From: Legionella fairfieldensis ATCC 49588
GTDB taxonomy: Bacteria; Pseudomonadota; Gammaproteobacteria; Legionellales; Legionellaceae
Reading direction: 5' to 3'
DNA length: 38,459 bases
Assembly: GCF_000621525.1 (NCBI RefSeq)
Contig: NZ_JHYC01000029.1
Location: 1 to 38,459, forward strand
In this document: positions 16,065-25,216 of the stretch, piece after piece
How the letters are laid out: each line of letters begins with the position of its first letter
How positions within the stretch are numbered: the first letter of the stretch is position 1
The notes under the pieces: generated by a model
What the model saw: the letters and a program-made list of their open reading frames with translations, nothing else
Database searches by the model: none
Told to the model about the DNA's origin: nothing
Position numbers and translations under genes: made by a program

Positions 16065-16195
16065 TAAATAACAGGTCTTGATAATACTTTATTTGGCGCT
16101 TAACACAATAAGTAGTCGTCTATTTTATTATCGCTTTGACTAGTTGCCTGTGAGATTCCTTCACTCAAGCAGGGACTATGAAGTTATTGAAAATT

Positions 16196-17251
16196 TTAAA
16201 TAGCCATGTTAGAAAAATAATTGATAATATCACGAACGGGTTTAGCAAGACCTAACTCATTGATTTTATTTGTTTTTATCCAGTTACCGGGGCATTCTGC
16301 GAGAAGGGTTGCTGAGCTGGTTATTTGGAGAGCTAATGCTTTGATTTCCAGATGAAAATGACTGAATGAATGGCGTATGGTCAATAATGCTTGAGGTGTT
16401 GACGAGCTGGCAAGTGCATAAGTCTGGTTTATGTATTCGATTGGACATTGGTTGAGCTCAATACTTGGAAGACACCAAAGTCCGCCCCAAATGCCTGCGG
16501 GTGGCCTTTTTTCCAGATAAATCTGCTTATCAGCATTGTATAATACTAAAAACTGTTGCTGCTTTATTGGCAATGTTTTTTTCACTTTTTTATAAGGATA
16601 GAGCAATACCTGATTGTGATATCTGGCCAGACAGGTTTTCGCCAGAGGGCAATGGGTGCAATCGGGATTCCGTGTTGTGCAGCAGGTGGCTCCTAAATCC
16701 ATAATTGCCTGAGTATAATCAGCACATCGCTCCTCTGGCATGCATTGTTTGGCTAATTGCCAAAGACGATGTTTTACTTTACTTTGTTCTGGCCAACCTT
16801 CTACCAGAAAATAACGGCAAAGTACTCGTTTAACATTTCCATCTAAAATAGGCGTTGACTGGTTAAAAGCCTGAGAAGTAATGGCAGCAGCGGTAGAAGG
16901 ACCTATACCTGGTAAAACAATCAGTTTCTCTAAGTCGGGAGGAAATTCACCTTTATAGTTTTCACAGATAATTTTGGCGGTTTTGAAAAGATTACGGGCG
17001 CGGCTGTAATACCCTAAGCCGGACCAATGAGCCAGAACTTGCTCTTCAGAGGCTTGGGCGAGTTGCCAGATATCCGGAAAGCTTGCCATAAAGCGATTAA
17101 AATAGGGAATAACCGTTTTGACCTGTGTCTGTTGGAGCATAATTTCGGAAATCCAGACCCTGTATGCCGAACGAGGATGTTGCCAGGGTAAGTCTTTCCG
17201 TCCATAACGGTCAAACCAGTTTAAAAGCGGTTCGCTAAAGTGTTTGTGCAT
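16196..17251 (-). CDS. mutY: A/G-specific adenine DNA glycosylase MutY
   Basis: The enzyme removes adenine mispaired with 8-oxoguanine or guanine in base excision repair. The 351-residue product has catalytic E36 in WISEIMLQQTQV and the helix-hairpin-helix LPGIGPSTA (113-121). D137 follows in ILDGNVKRV, and the 4Fe-4S site C191-x6-C198-x2-C201-x5-C207 is complete. The C-terminal NUDIX-like domain (PPAGIWGGLWCLPS and HSFSHFHLEI) recognises 8-oxoG. All catalytic residues are present. It follows the asmA-family gene with six bases between stop and start, as in the asmA-mutY order seen in other gammaproteobacteria, so the two are one operon. Confidence 0.97.
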   Translation of the reverse strand: MHKHFSEPLLNWFDRYGRKDLPWQHPRSAYRVWISEIMLQQTQVKTVIPYFNRFMASFPDIWQLAQASEEQVLAHWSGLGYYSRARNLFKTAKIICENYKGEFPPDLEKLIVLPGIGPSTAAAITSQAFNQSTPILDGNVKRVLCRYFLVEGWPEQSKVKHRLWQLAKQCMPEERCADYTQAIMDLGATCCTTRNPDCTHCPLAKTCLARYHNQVLLYPYKKVKKTLPIKQQQFLVLYNADKQIYLEKRPPAGIWGGLWCLPSIELNQCPIEYINQTYALASSSTPQALLTIRHSFSHFHLEIKALALQITSSATLLAECPGNWIKTNKINELGLAKPVRDIINYFSNMAI

Positions 17252-17257
17252 TTCTTT

Positions 17258-18805
17258 TTAATCAAAAATTGTCTTGATAGTATCCTGAATCTGCTTAACC
17301 GGTTTGGTTAATGTTTCTTGTAACCAGGCTTTGGTAAGGATAGGATTAATTTGTTGCAAATCAGGTAGCACAAGGGGCTTTGTCAGATTGCCTTTCACCA
17401 CAATAGGGAAGCTTCCGCCTAAAAGCTGTTGTATTTTCTCAACTTCAGGATCAGTGAGCGTCACCTGAACTGATAAATGACTATCAATATTATTATCTTT
17501 TAAATTTAAACTACCGACGCCTTTAAGCTGTAACTTATCGGTTTGTAATACTAGCGAGTTGCTTTGCAGAATTCCATCTTGCAAATGATACTGGAAAGTC
17601 AGTAATTTAAAAGGAGTGCTCCCAATAAAATAATCAGGGTTACTAAACGGTGCTAATTTCAAGACTTGTGCTACGTCAGAGTGGGGTGTAGTAAGCAGTT
17701 TATTAATTTTATCGCTGGTTTCCTGGATAATTTTGTTTAAGTTAATGAAGTTAATAAAGCCGTCTTTGATCGTTAAATTACCGTTCCCGGCCAGATTATC
17801 TTGCCAGTTTGTTTGTTGCAGATTTGCTTGCATATGGAGAGAAAAATCCATTTTACCCTTAATTAAAGGAATAGTTAACAAGTCAGAGATAAGTCTGGAA
17901 CTATCGAGATTGGTAGCCGTCTGATTAATAATCAGCTTTGCAGAGGCAAATTCATACTTAAGATCACCAACAGATTCTCCATTATATAAATTTAAAGTGA
18001 GAGGATTCAAAAACAATACTCCCGGTTTTGTTTTTATATGGGCGCTAACCTGCGCCAGTTTTAATTGATTTAATTTAATGTCTCGTAAAGATAATTGTCC
18101 TTCAAGAGGAGTATTTTGTAAAATAAAAACAGGATCTTTGAATAAAGAGGAAGAAAGGCTAACGTTCCCTGTAAAATTGGCATGTGCTTTTACTATTTTT
18201 TCATTGTCAGTTATTACTGCAAGATTCGTTTTAAATTGTAAAGGAAATAAAGCGTGCTGCAAGTTAAATTGTTTCGCGCCTATTTGTAACCCTGAAAGAG
18301 TTACTATTTTTTGATTTTTTAAAATAGTAATCTTTCCATGAGTCAGTAAAATCTGTTCTATAGCAAATTGGTCGGTCTCCTCGGCTTTTATAGAAAAGTT
18401 TTCTTTTGATTGTGGTTGCGAAGGAGGATTAAGGGAAGGAGTGGCGTCAGGATTAATAGTAACTTCAAAACCATCCACATTTAATTCGTTGAAAACGAGC
18501 TTCCCACGCAAAAGAGGCGTAATTTTAAGATTGAAAAGCAAACTATCCAGCTTCACAAAATAATTTTCATGATTAATCTCGTTACCTATCCTTAGGTGAG
18601 TAATTTTAATGCCCGGTCGAGGAACTATTTGCCAGGAAATATCACCTTCCACTTTACTGCTTTTATGGGTAAGTGTGCTGAGTTGGGTGTTGATATAAGC
18701 CTTAATGGTTTCAGGTTTTACGGATTTCGCAAATAACCAGACAATAAAAATAATGCTTATTGTAAGAATCAGCAATGCAATGAACAGATTTTTTATAAAT
18801 TTCAT
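17258..18805 (-). CDS. asmA: AsmA family protein
   Basis: Inner-membrane-anchored periplasmic protein of the AsmA/TamB-like class, linked in enterobacteria to lipid transport and outer-membrane homeostasis. From the ATG at 18805 (MKFIKNLF) there is one N-terminal membrane anchor (LFIALLILTISIIFIVWLF). A large strand-rich periplasmic region follows, with the N-terminal AsmA signature (KVEGDISWQIVPRPGIKITH) and the C-terminal AsmA_2 block (LQTDKLQLKGVGSLNLKDN). The 515-residue length is slightly shorter than E. coli AsmA (617). An in-frame TTG at 18859 would add 18 residues but has no ribosome site. It is the first gene of the asmA-mutY operon. Confidence 0.88.
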   Translation of the reverse strand: MKFIKNLFIALLILTISIIFIVWLFAKSVKPETIKAYINTQLSTLTHKSSKVEGDISWQIVPRPGIKITHLRIGNEINHENYFVKLDSLLFNLKITPLLRGKLVFNELNVDGFEVTINPDATPSLNPPSQPQSKENFSIKAEETDQFAIEQILLTHGKITILKNQKIVTLSGLQIGAKQFNLQHALFPLQFKTNLAVITDNEKIVKAHANFTGNVSLSSSLFKDPVFILQNTPLEGQLSLRDIKLNQLKLAQVSAHIKTKPGVLFLNPLTLNLYNGESVGDLKYEFASAKLIINQTATNLDSSRLISDLLTIPLIKGKMDFSLHMQANLQQTNWQDNLAGNGNLTIKDGFINFINLNKIIQETSDKINKLLTTPHSDVAQVLKLAPFSNPDYFIGSTPFKLLTFQYHLQDGILQSNSLVLQTDKLQLKGVGSLNLKDNNIDSHLSVQVTLTDPEVEKIQQLLGGSFPIVVKGNLTKPLVLPDLQQINPILTKAWLQETLTKPVKQIQDTIKTIFD

Positions 18806-19094
18806 ATCACGTGGGAATAAATAAAATAGCAAGCATATAGATAACAAAAATTGTGTCAAGTGAGCCGAGTAATCTTGTGTGACAGTTTTGTGCCAGCGGT
18901 AAAAAAATTACTAATTTCCATTTTTTATCTTTCGTAATGGTTGCAGCAAAATTAAAAATATAGTCTACACTATTGCTATTACTATTTGAGCGAGTTAACC
19001 TGATAGTCTTCTCTTGAAAAAGTAGAAGAAAAAGACGTTGATTTGCTTTTTTAGTTGTACTCAGGATGAGTCAAATAAAATCAAGGAGCGCGTC

Positions 19095-19748
19095 ATGCAA
19101 CCGAGTCAATGGGAAATTATAATCCTTAAACCTACCCCGGTATTTTTATCTTTTCTTGCTTCACAGGTACCCGATGTTGATTTACCTGATTTACGCTTAC
19201 TGCAAACGGATACCACAGCCTATGTTATGGCAAGACAGCCAAGCGACGAGGAAACGCTTAACGAAATAGAGCGCCATTTTACGACAATGTTCAGACATGA
19301 AATATGTCGGTGGTTAGGCGAAGAGGCGCGGAACGAAATCGAAGTCAGTTTTCTTGATTTTTTATGTTGCTTCAAGTTTGAATTACACTCCCAAATAGTT
19401 CTAATGGAGCCATCCATTGCCAAGGGTCAACAATTATTGCGGATTAGACCGCGGACAGTGTTGCTTCAGTGGATGAAATCAGTTGTTGAAGAACAAAATG
19501 ATCTTACTGCGGTGGTAGAGCGGGTCAATCTATCGCATTTAGCAGAAAATTCGACAGTAATTATAAAAAATTTTGATACTTTATCAAGTATAAAACCTTT
19601 TCTTAAACAGCATTATCAACCTGTTTTTGAAGCTGAAATGTTGCGTATGTGTGATAATGCAGAAGAGTGGCCAATGATAGATTCGTATCAGATGTTTAAC
19701 CATTATTTTGCAGTAGAAATCCATACGCAATTGGTACACCTGGATTAA
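19095..19748 (+). CDS. Orphan 218-residue protein, first gene of a two-gene operon
   Basis: I do not recognise the family. The product from the ATG at 19095 (AAGGAG eight bases upstream) is soluble and acidic, with no signal peptide. It has a mixed alpha/beta pattern and a central hydrophobic/cysteine-bearing segment (SFLDFLCCFKFELH) that is not long enough for a membrane helix. The upstream in-frame start at 19038 lacks a ribosome site. Its stop is 11 bases before the next gene, whose ribosome site (TAAGGAGGT) overlaps this stop codon, so the pair is translationally linked. Confidence 0.68.
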   Translation: MQPSQWEIIILKPTPVFLSFLASQVPDVDLPDLRLLQTDTTAYVMARQPSDEETLNEIERHFTTMFRHEICRWLGEEARNEIEVSFLDFLCCFKFELHSQIVLMEPSIAKGQQLLRIRPRTVLLQWMKSVVEEQNDLTAVVERVNLSHLAENSTVIIKNFDTLSSIKPFLKQHYQPVFEAEMLRMCDNAEEWPMIDSYQMFNHYFAVEIHTQLVHLD

Positions 19749-19759
19749 GGAGGTGGTTT

Positions 19760-20530
19760 ATGGAGCCAGTAACTATCACGATTATTTGTACAGTGTCATT
19801 CGGAGTTTTTCTCACTTTATCGGCGTTTATCAGGCAACTTTTGTTAAGTCGTGATAAGCGATTAAATGATAAAGCCCAGAAAAAAGCGCTTAAAATGGAA
19901 TTACGTGAATTAGAAAAACTGCGTAATGAAATGAAAAGCAAAGAATATCCTTATGAGCAGGCCGAAGAGATTTTTAGAAATAAACTTGCACTTATTGCTC
20001 GTTATGATGAAATCTTGAAGAAAGAAGCCCCGGCAATTATTGATGAGAAATTATCAACAAAGCGTAAGGAACTGTTGGATAAATTGCATGAAGCAATTAA
20101 TAATCAACTTAATTTTTATGATAACGAATTAGAAAAGCTTCAAAAATATCACAGTGAGTTATGGAAAGATAATCCTCATTTTCGAACTCAGGAAAAGGAA
20201 TCCCGTAAAAGGTTGAGTGATTTATGTACACGTCATACCGCGGTGCTGGAGAAAATATATATTCGCCATATGGATAGTAATGAAGCCCTCGCCAAGCAAA
20301 CTATTGATGCCAGTAATCAGACTTTCAAATTAATTATGGCTCCTTTTGAAGCATTAATAAAATATTTTACTGCCTCGAAGAATATTTCGCCCACCCGTCT
20401 TCCGGAAGAGATTATCTCACGGAATAAAGTCAGGCAGGCTGAACTTAAAATTAATGAACCTGATGTTCTTGCTAATGAAGTGTATGCGGTACATGAAAAC
20501 TCCTCCTCATTATTAGCTCCTGATTTATGA
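19760..20530 (+). CDS. Membrane-anchored coiled-coil protein, second gene of the pair
   Basis: The 256-residue protein has one N-terminal membrane segment (VTITIICTVSFGVFLTLSAFI) and then a long, highly charged helical region. The coiled coil covers about residues 30-165, rich in KELEKL-type heptads. The C-terminal 60 residues are less ordered. It is probably a single-pass inner-membrane protein with a cytoplasmic coiled coil. The ribosome site is near-perfect (TAAGGAGGT, six bases before the ATG), so it should be made in good amount. No family was recognised. A rho-independent terminator follows at 20585-20600. Confidence 0.7.
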   Translation: MEPVTITIICTVSFGVFLTLSAFIRQLLLSRDKRLNDKAQKKALKMELRELEKLRNEMKSKEYPYEQAEEIFRNKLALIARYDEILKKEAPAIIDEKLSTKRKELLDKLHEAINNQLNFYDNELEKLQKYHSELWKDNPHFRTQEKESRKRLSDLCTRHTAVLEKIYIRHMDSNEALAKQTIDASNQTFKLIMAPFEALIKYFTASKNISPTRLPEEIISRNKVRQAELKINEPDVLANEVYAVHENSSSLLAPDL

Positions 20531-20584
20531 AAATAAAATTTTAAGGTCTATTGTTTTTTGTCGACAGTGCCCCACTATAGATTA

Positions 20585-20610
20585 CCCCGCATTAGCGGGG
20601 CTATTCATTA
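20585..20610 (+). terminator. Rho-independent terminator
   Basis: CCCCGC-ATTA-GCGGGG (20585-20600) is a six-pair GC stem followed by a partly T-rich stretch (CTATTCATTA). It ends the two-gene operon. Confidence 0.7.
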
Positions 20611-20741
20611 AGAAGACTTTTTCTATTACTTGATTGTCTATTTCAATTCAAATGAGGCATAATTACCCACTTAAATCAATGTGAGATCTTTATGCGCTAT
20701 ATAAAAACGATTAATAATCATTATGAGTACGGAGGTTAATG

Positions 20742-21812
20742 ATGAATTTCAAAGGGTTAATGGGGTTTTTAATGAGTTGGGCAATTTTTATTGTTTCTCC
20801 TTCTTATGGCGCCAAGCTGGAAGAGTTGTTGCCTAATGAACGAAATACTGTGGAAATTTTCCAAAAATTTTCTCCTAAAGTGGTTTATGTTCACCGTTTG
20901 ACTACTGTAATGAATCATTCTTACGAACTCCTGCAAGTCCCTGCGGGAGCAGGTTCAGGAATTATTTGGGATGCACAGGGACACATCGTAACTAATTTTC
21001 ATGTAATCAATGGTGCTGAAAATTTGGCGGTCAGTGTGGGTAATAAGACGGTCCCGGCCAAAGTGATTGGGGTGGAGCCACGCAAAGATATTGCCGTATT
21101 ATCCATTGAGTCTCCTAAGATTTTATCTTCGTTAAAATCATATATCCCATTTGAATTGGCGCCAACTAATGAGTTATTGGTTGGACAAAAAACGCTTGCC
21201 ATAGGTAATCCGTTTGGTTTGGATCACAGCTTATCAGTAGGTGTTATTTCGGCATTGGGTCGTCAAGTTCCTGGCGCTGGCGGTGTGACAATTCGTGACA
21301 TGATTCAAACCGATACGACAATTAATCCGGGTAACTCCGGTGGCCCTTTATTAGATAGTAAAGGCCGTCTAATTGGATTAAATACTGCTATTTATTCCAA
21401 CTCCGGTTCGTCTGCTGGCGTTGGTTTTGCAGTTCCTGCAGATGATATCGCTCGTATTGTTCCTCAACTTATAAAAAATGGCAGGGTAGTATTAGCTGGT
21501 ATCGGTATCCAATGGGTTGGCCCTAATATTTCCAAACGATTAGGGATTAAAAAAGGCGTATTAATCGCGGACATTCTACCTCATACGCCGGCTGATTTTG
21601 CTGGATTACGTGGTACGGCGCGTGATAGTTGGGGGCGTTTGCATTTAGGTGACGTAATTATTGCACTCAATGGTCATCCGGTAAATAACTATGATGAACT
21701 GTACAATTTACTTACTGGTGTTAAAGTGGGAGAACCCGTTACATTGACGGTGTTAAGAGAGAATAGACCTCTTAATTTTAAATTAAAAACCATCGATATT
21801 GCGGCGTATTAG
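20742..21812 (+). CDS. HtrA/Deg-family trypsin-like serine protease with one PDZ domain
   Basis: Periplasmic quality-control protease. A signal peptide (MSWAIFIVSPSYG) is followed by the S1C protease domain. Counting from the ATG at 20739, the triad is H88 (TNFHVING), D117 (RKDIAVLSI) and S200 (NPGNSGGPLLD). One C-terminal PDZ domain (about 265-350) contains GIGIQW and GVLIADILPHTPADFAGL. DegP and DegQ have two PDZ domains, so the single PDZ makes it DegS-like or a soluble short Deg form. The signal sequence looks cleavable rather than an anchor. Two adjacent ATGs exist; the second (20742) has GGAGG at the better distance. It is monocistronic. Confidence 0.92.
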   Translation: MNFKGLMGFLMSWAIFIVSPSYGAKLEELLPNERNTVEIFQKFSPKVVYVHRLTTVMNHSYELLQVPAGAGSGIIWDAQGHIVTNFHVINGAENLAVSVGNKTVPAKVIGVEPRKDIAVLSIESPKILSSLKSYIPFELAPTNELLVGQKTLAIGNPFGLDHSLSVGVISALGRQVPGAGGVTIRDMIQTDTTINPGNSGGPLLDSKGRLIGLNTAIYSNSGSSAGVGFAVPADDIARIVPQLIKNGRVVLAGIGIQWVGPNISKRLGIKKGVLIADILPHTPADFAGLRGTARDSWGRLHLGDVIIALNGHPVNNYDELYNLLTGVKVGEPVTLTVLRENRPLNFKLKTIDIAAY

Positions 21813-21818
21813 AAATAA

Positions 21819-21854
21819 GGACAGGAGTTCTGAATAAGAACTCCTTACCAGTCC
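21819..21854 (+). terminator. Strong hairpin after the protease gene
   Basis: AGGAGTTCT (21823-21831), a five-base loop and AGAACTCCT (21837-21845) form a nine-pair stem, with GGAC/GTCC able to extend it. No clear T tract follows, so it may end transcription weakly or only protect the mRNA end. Confidence 0.45.
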
Positions 21855-21912
21855 AGGTTTAATCCGGATAATATTGTTGTGAATTTGCGAATTTAAACCA
21901 GCCAGAGTGATA

Positions 21913-22542
21913 TCATTCCTGCTGCTGTTGATAAATTAATAAACGCTCTACTTCTTTAGATTGGCCATCCTCGCGTAAATAATTAATTAAATCGAAAAAA
22001 GTAATAAGAGATAATACCTTAATGCCTTGGGTTCTGATTTCCTCAAGAGCTGATAAGTGAGTTAAGCCTCGTTCACAGCGATCTAGTGCGATAATTACAC
22101 AAGTAAGTTGGCCCCCATTTTCTTTAATGAAAGATTGCGCTTCACGAAAGGCAGTGCCTGCGGTGATTACATCGTCTATAATTACTGTCTTATCATGAAG
22201 AGGCGCTCCAATAAGTTGTCCTTTCTCTCCGTGGTTTTTGGTTTCTTTGCGATTGAATGTTACCGTTACGTTCACTCCTTTTTCAGCGAGGGCAGTAGCA
22301 GTAGTTGTTGCCAAAGGTAACCCTTTATAGGCTGGCCCAAACAGATGTTTAAAATCAATTTTATGGGATAGTAAGGCTTCTGCATAAAAATGACCTAATT
22401 GTCGTAAAGCTTCTCCCTCATAAAATAAGCCCGCATTAAAAAAATAAGGGCTTTGACGTCCTGATTTTAAGGTAAACTCACCAAACTTTAAAACCTGGCA
22501 ATCCAGGGCTAAGCGAATGAATGCTTTTTTAGATGTATTCAT
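21913..22542 (-). CDS. pyrE: Orotate phosphoribosyltransferase
   Basis: Converts orotate and PRPP to orotidine 5'-monophosphate in pyrimidine synthesis. The 209-residue product shows [15 protein letters not shown] (orotate-binding region, 25-39), [11 protein letters not shown] (68-78) and the flexible catalytic loop [13 protein letters not shown] (96-108). The PRPP-binding motif is [12 protein letters not shown] (120-131). All expected motifs are intact and the length is normal. It is single, read divergently from the cold-shock gene. No attenuator-like T-rich hairpin was evident upstream. Confidence 0.97.
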   Translation of the reverse strand: MNTSKKAFIRLALDCQVLKFGEFTLKSGRQSPYFFNAGLFYEGEALRQLGHFYAEALLSHKIDFKHLFGPAYKGLPLATTTATALAEKGVNVTVTFNRKETKNHGEKGQLIGAPLHDKTVIIDDVITAGTAFREAQSFIKENGGQLTCVIIALDRCERGLTHLSALEEIRTQGIKVLSLITFFDLINYLREDGQSKEVERLLIYQQQQE

Positions 22543-22638
22543 TTGAGATCTCTCGTAAAGATATTGTTAAATTGTGCAGGGGTGTGTGGCTTCTAATAGG
22601 CAATAAACTATTCCTGCATGATTTTTAAAAAAAAATCG

Positions 22639-22666
22639 TTAACAATCAATAAAAAACTGCTATGCT
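22639..22666 (+). promoter_or_regulatory. Candidate sigma-70 promoter of the cold-shock gene
   Basis: TTAACA (22639-22644) and TATGCT (22661-22666) are separated by 16 bases. This places the transcript start about 155 bases before the coding region, leaving a long leader as is common for cold-shock genes. The leader ends with the hairpin CTACCA-GT-TGGTAG at 22791-22804, close to the ribosome site. Confidence 0.4.
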
Positions 22667-22826
22667 AATTATAGTGCTTGATTTCAAGCATGGTGAAGTA
22701 TCCATTGTAGTACAAATTAAGATGTGTTTGTGGCATTCCTTTCATTAGTGCCCGCAATTTGAACTCAAGTGGATACGAGGAAATATTTGTCTACCAGTTG
22801 GTAGAAGAGTTGAAAGGGGATAGTGA

Positions 22827-23042
22827 ATGTCGGACAGAGAAACTGGCTATGTAAAGTGGTTTAATGAAAAAAAAGGATTTGGCTTTATCGTCAATCAACA
22901 AGGTGATGATATATTTGTACACTACAAGGATATTCAAGGGGTCGGTTTTAAAACATTACATGAAAATGATCCGGTAACTTTTATTCTTGATAAGGGTCCT
23001 AAAGGGTTTAAAGCCCAGGAAGTTATTGTAGTTAGCGAATAA
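22827..23042 (+). CDS. Cold-shock domain protein
   Basis: The 71-residue single CSD protein binds single-stranded RNA/DNA as a chaperone. RNP1 is KGFGFI (16-21) and RNP2 is DIFVHY (28-33); the start TGYVKWFNEKKGFGF is classic. The HENDPVTFILDKGPKGFKAQEVIVV tail is typical but somewhat diverged from E. coli CspA, so the paralogue type cannot be named. Ribosome site GAAAGGGGAT lies close to the ATG. A long leader upstream suggests post-transcriptional control. A short GC stem (23073-23085) after the stop may help termination. Confidence 0.95.
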   Translation: MSDRETGYVKWFNEKKGFGFIVNQQGDDIFVHYKDIQGVGFKTLHENDPVTFILDKGPKGFKAQEVIVVSE

Positions 23043-23224
23043 TTCAGAAATATTATTTGATTTTAACGATGCCCGCGTATCGCGGCTTATCTGTGGTATC
23101 CAAAGATTGAGCACAATGATGCCCGCTTCTTTCTGGATGCCGCAAATAAGCCCTGAGAGATTTTATCATTTTTGGTGCACCTGATGGGTTATTGATTTAT
23201 TTGACTTCCCGTGATTCTGATTAA

Positions 23225-23309
23225 TGTCATCCCTCGCGAAAGCGAGGCTCTTTTCGCAATCAAAGTGATGAATTAAGTTGAGAATGGATTCCCGTTTTCA
23301 CGGGAATGC
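23225..23309 (+). repeat. Dispersed palindromic repeat, copy 2
   Basis: Reads TCATCCCTCGCGAAAGCGAGG (hairpin with CCTCGC/GCGAGG arms around 23231-23248), then AAGTTGAGAATGGATTCCCG and a second hairpin CCCGTTTTCACGGG at 23291-23304. It is the best-preserved copy; copy 1 is inverted relative to it. It fills the gap between the cold-shock gene and hemF and could also serve as a bidirectional terminator. Confidence 0.75.
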
Positions 23310-23326
23310 TCTTTGCCTGAGTTAAT

Positions 23327-24256
23327 CTAAATTTCAGCATTTAACCAGTCCTGAACGGGTAAAAAATCAGTATACAGTTTTTCTTCAGGACTGTTTTTTT
23401 CTGGATGCCAATTATACTGCCAATGTACTTCTGGCGGCAGGGACATGAGAATTGATTCCGTGCGTCCTTCCGACTGCAATCCGAAGAGTGTGCCGCGATC
23501 ATAAACCAGGTTAAATTCCACATAACGACCACGTCGATACAGTTGAAACGCTTTTTCTCTGGCGCCATAAGCGATATTTTTACGTCTTGTAACGATAGGT
23601 TCGTAAGCTTTAATAAAATGATCACCTATGTTTTTCATTAGAGAAAAGCTGTTAGTAAAACCTCCTTCGTTGAAATCGTCAAAAAACAGGCCACCAATAC
23701 CGCGAGCTTCTTGACGGTGCTTTAAATAGAAGTAATTATCCGCCCAGGATTTAAAGCGAGAATAAAGATGAGTGCCAAAAGGTTGACAGGCATCAAAGGC
23801 GATTTGATGCCAGTATTTACAGTCCTCTCGAAAACCGTAATAAGGAGTCAAATCAAATCCGCCACCAAACCACCACACGGGCGTTTCATTCTCTTTTTCA
23901 GCAATGAAAAAACGTACATTGGCATGGGTTGTAGGTATGTAGGGGTTCTCAGGATGAAGCACAATAGAAACACCCAGCGCATTAAAATGACGGCCCGTTA
24001 ATTCTGGACGAAACGCACTGGCTGACGAAGGTAACTGTTCGCCCGCTACGTGAGAAAAATTAACACCGGCTTTGGCAAAAACGTTTCCCTCATTAAGAAT
24101 ACGAGTCAAACCACCGCCACCATTGGGCTTATTCCACGCATCTTCAATAAATGCCCCGCCACCATCCAGTGTTTCAAAAGTCTTACATAATTCATTTTGC
24201 AGGTTTAAAAGGTATGTTTTAACCTGTTCAATAGCATTTTCAGGTAAGTTGTTCAT
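23327..24256 (-). CDS. hemF: Oxygen-dependent coproporphyrinogen III oxidase
   Basis: Catalyses the oxidative decarboxylation of coproporphyrinogen III to protoporphyrinogen IX in haem synthesis. Family blocks are present in order: [71 protein letters not shown] and [12 protein letters not shown]. The C-terminal [14 protein letters not shown] is also typical. Two upstream in-frame ATGs exist; AAGAGAG (24266-24272) sits nine bases from the ATG at 24256 and only three from the one at 24262, so 24256 is preferred (about 309 residues). It is divergent from the flagellar operon, sharing its promoter region. Confidence 0.96.
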   Translation of the reverse strand: MNNLPENAIEQVKTYLLNLQNELCKTFETLDGGGAFIEDAWNKPNGGGGLTRILNEGNVFAKAGVNFSHVAGEQLPSSASAFRPELTGRHFNALGVSIVLHPENPYIPTTHANVRFFIAEKENETPVWWFGGGFDLTPYYGFREDCKYWHQIAFDACQPFGTHLYSRFKSWADNYFYLKHRQEARGIGGLFFDDFNEGGFTNSFSLMKNIGDHFIKAYEPIVTRRKNIAYGAREKAFQLYRRGRYVEFNLVYDRGTLFGLQSEGRTESILMSLPPEVHWQYNWHPEKNSPEEKLYTDFLPVQDWLNAEI

Positions 24257-24337
24257 GGGCATATACTCTCTTAAAACCATCAATTAAGCGCATTATAACA
24301 AGAAAAATACGGTAATATATCGATTTAAAAAATAAAG

Positions 24338-24354
24338 TTGGCACGACATTTGCT
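24338..24354 (+). promoter_or_regulatory. Sigma-54 promoter of the flgB operon
   Basis: TTGGCACG-ACAT-TTGCT matches the -24/-12 consensus (TTGGCACG-N4-TTGCW) exactly. It lies 33 bases upstream of the flgB start. This implies RpoN transcription with a FleQ-type activator, the class II flagellar tier in Legionella and Pseudomonas. Confidence 0.9.
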
Positions 24355-24386
24355 CTAGTGCTAGCGTCATTGCAAAAGGAGTTACT

Positions 24387-24779
24387 ATGGCATTGAATTT
24401 AGACAATTATTTGGGTATCCATGCAAAAGCATTAATGCTTCGTGATCAGCGTACTTCTCAACTCGCACATAATTTGGCTAACTTAAATACACCTAATTAC
24501 AAAGCTCAGGATGTTGATTTTAAAGACGCATTAAGTTCGGCCATGGGCACTTCCTCCCATCAGCTAAAAACTGATGTTCCTAATCATATTAATGGACAGG
24601 AAAGTTTTACCAGCCAACTTAAATATCGTACTCCCAGTCAGGTTACCCTTGATGGCAATACGGTGGATAAAGATCTGGAAACTACTGAATTTGCCCACAA
24701 TGCGTTATCTTATCAGGCGAGTCTCGCGTTTTTGAATAATAGAATTAAAACAATGATGATCGCATTAAAAGGAGAATGA
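24387..24779 (+). CDS. flgB: Flagellar basal-body proximal rod protein FlgB
   Basis: The 130-residue rod protein contains the N-terminal flagellar rod motif (LRDQRTSQLAHNLANLNTPNYKA) and the matching C-terminal helix (YQASLAFLNNRIKTMMIALKG). It is the first gene of the rod/hook operon, downstream of the sigma-54 promoter. Ribosome site AAAGGAG precedes the ATG. It joins the MS ring to the rod with FlgC, FlgF and FlgG. Confidence 0.96.
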   Translation: MALNLDNYLGIHAKALMLRDQRTSQLAHNLANLNTPNYKAQDVDFKDALSSAMGTSSHQLKTDVPNHINGQESFTSQLKYRTPSQVTLDGNTVDKDLETTEFAHNALSYQASLAFLNNRIKTMMIALKGE

Positions 24780-24781
24780 TT

Positions 24782-25213
24782 ATGTCATCGTTGAATGATA
24801 TTTTTAGTATCTCAGGTTCAGCACTTACGGCGGAAACAATGCGTTTGACAACAAGCGCCAGTAATATGAGTAATGCTAACGTAGTAACGGGCAGTGCTGA
24901 CGATACCTACAAAGCTCGATATCCCATTTTTAGTACTGTTCAGGAGCAGGCAGTAAATCAATTCAATAGTCAAAATTTATCAGGAGGCGTGGAGGTAACT
25001 GATGTTTATGAAAGTACCGCCGATCCTGTTAAACGCTATGAACCTCACCATCCGCAGGCAGATAAAGATGGATTCGTATATGCTCCAAATATTAACTCGG
25101 TAGGTGAAATGGCTAATATAATTTCTGCTTCCCGATCTTATGAAATGTCTGTTAATGTTCTTAATACGGCGAAACAACTTATACAGCAAACATTACGTTT
25201 AGGAGAAGGATAA
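24782..25213 (+). CDS. flgC: Flagellar basal-body rod protein FlgC
   Basis: The 143-residue rod protein begins ISGSALTAETMRLTTSASNMSNAN and ends with the conserved C-terminal block (VNVLNTAKQLIQQTLRLGEG); DGFVYAPNINSVGEMANII is the FlgC hallmark. The ATG at 24776 overlaps the flgB stop as ATGA, but the next ATG at 24782 has GGAG at a proper distance and is the likelier start. It works with FlgB in the proximal rod. Confidence 0.95.
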   Translation: MSSLNDIFSISGSALTAETMRLTTSASNMSNANVVTGSADDTYKARYPIFSTVQEQAVNQFNSQNLSGGVEVTDVYESTADPVKRYEPHHPQADKDGFVYAPNINSVGEMANIISASRSYEMSVNVLNTAKQLIQQTLRLGEG

Positions 25214-25216
25214 TAT

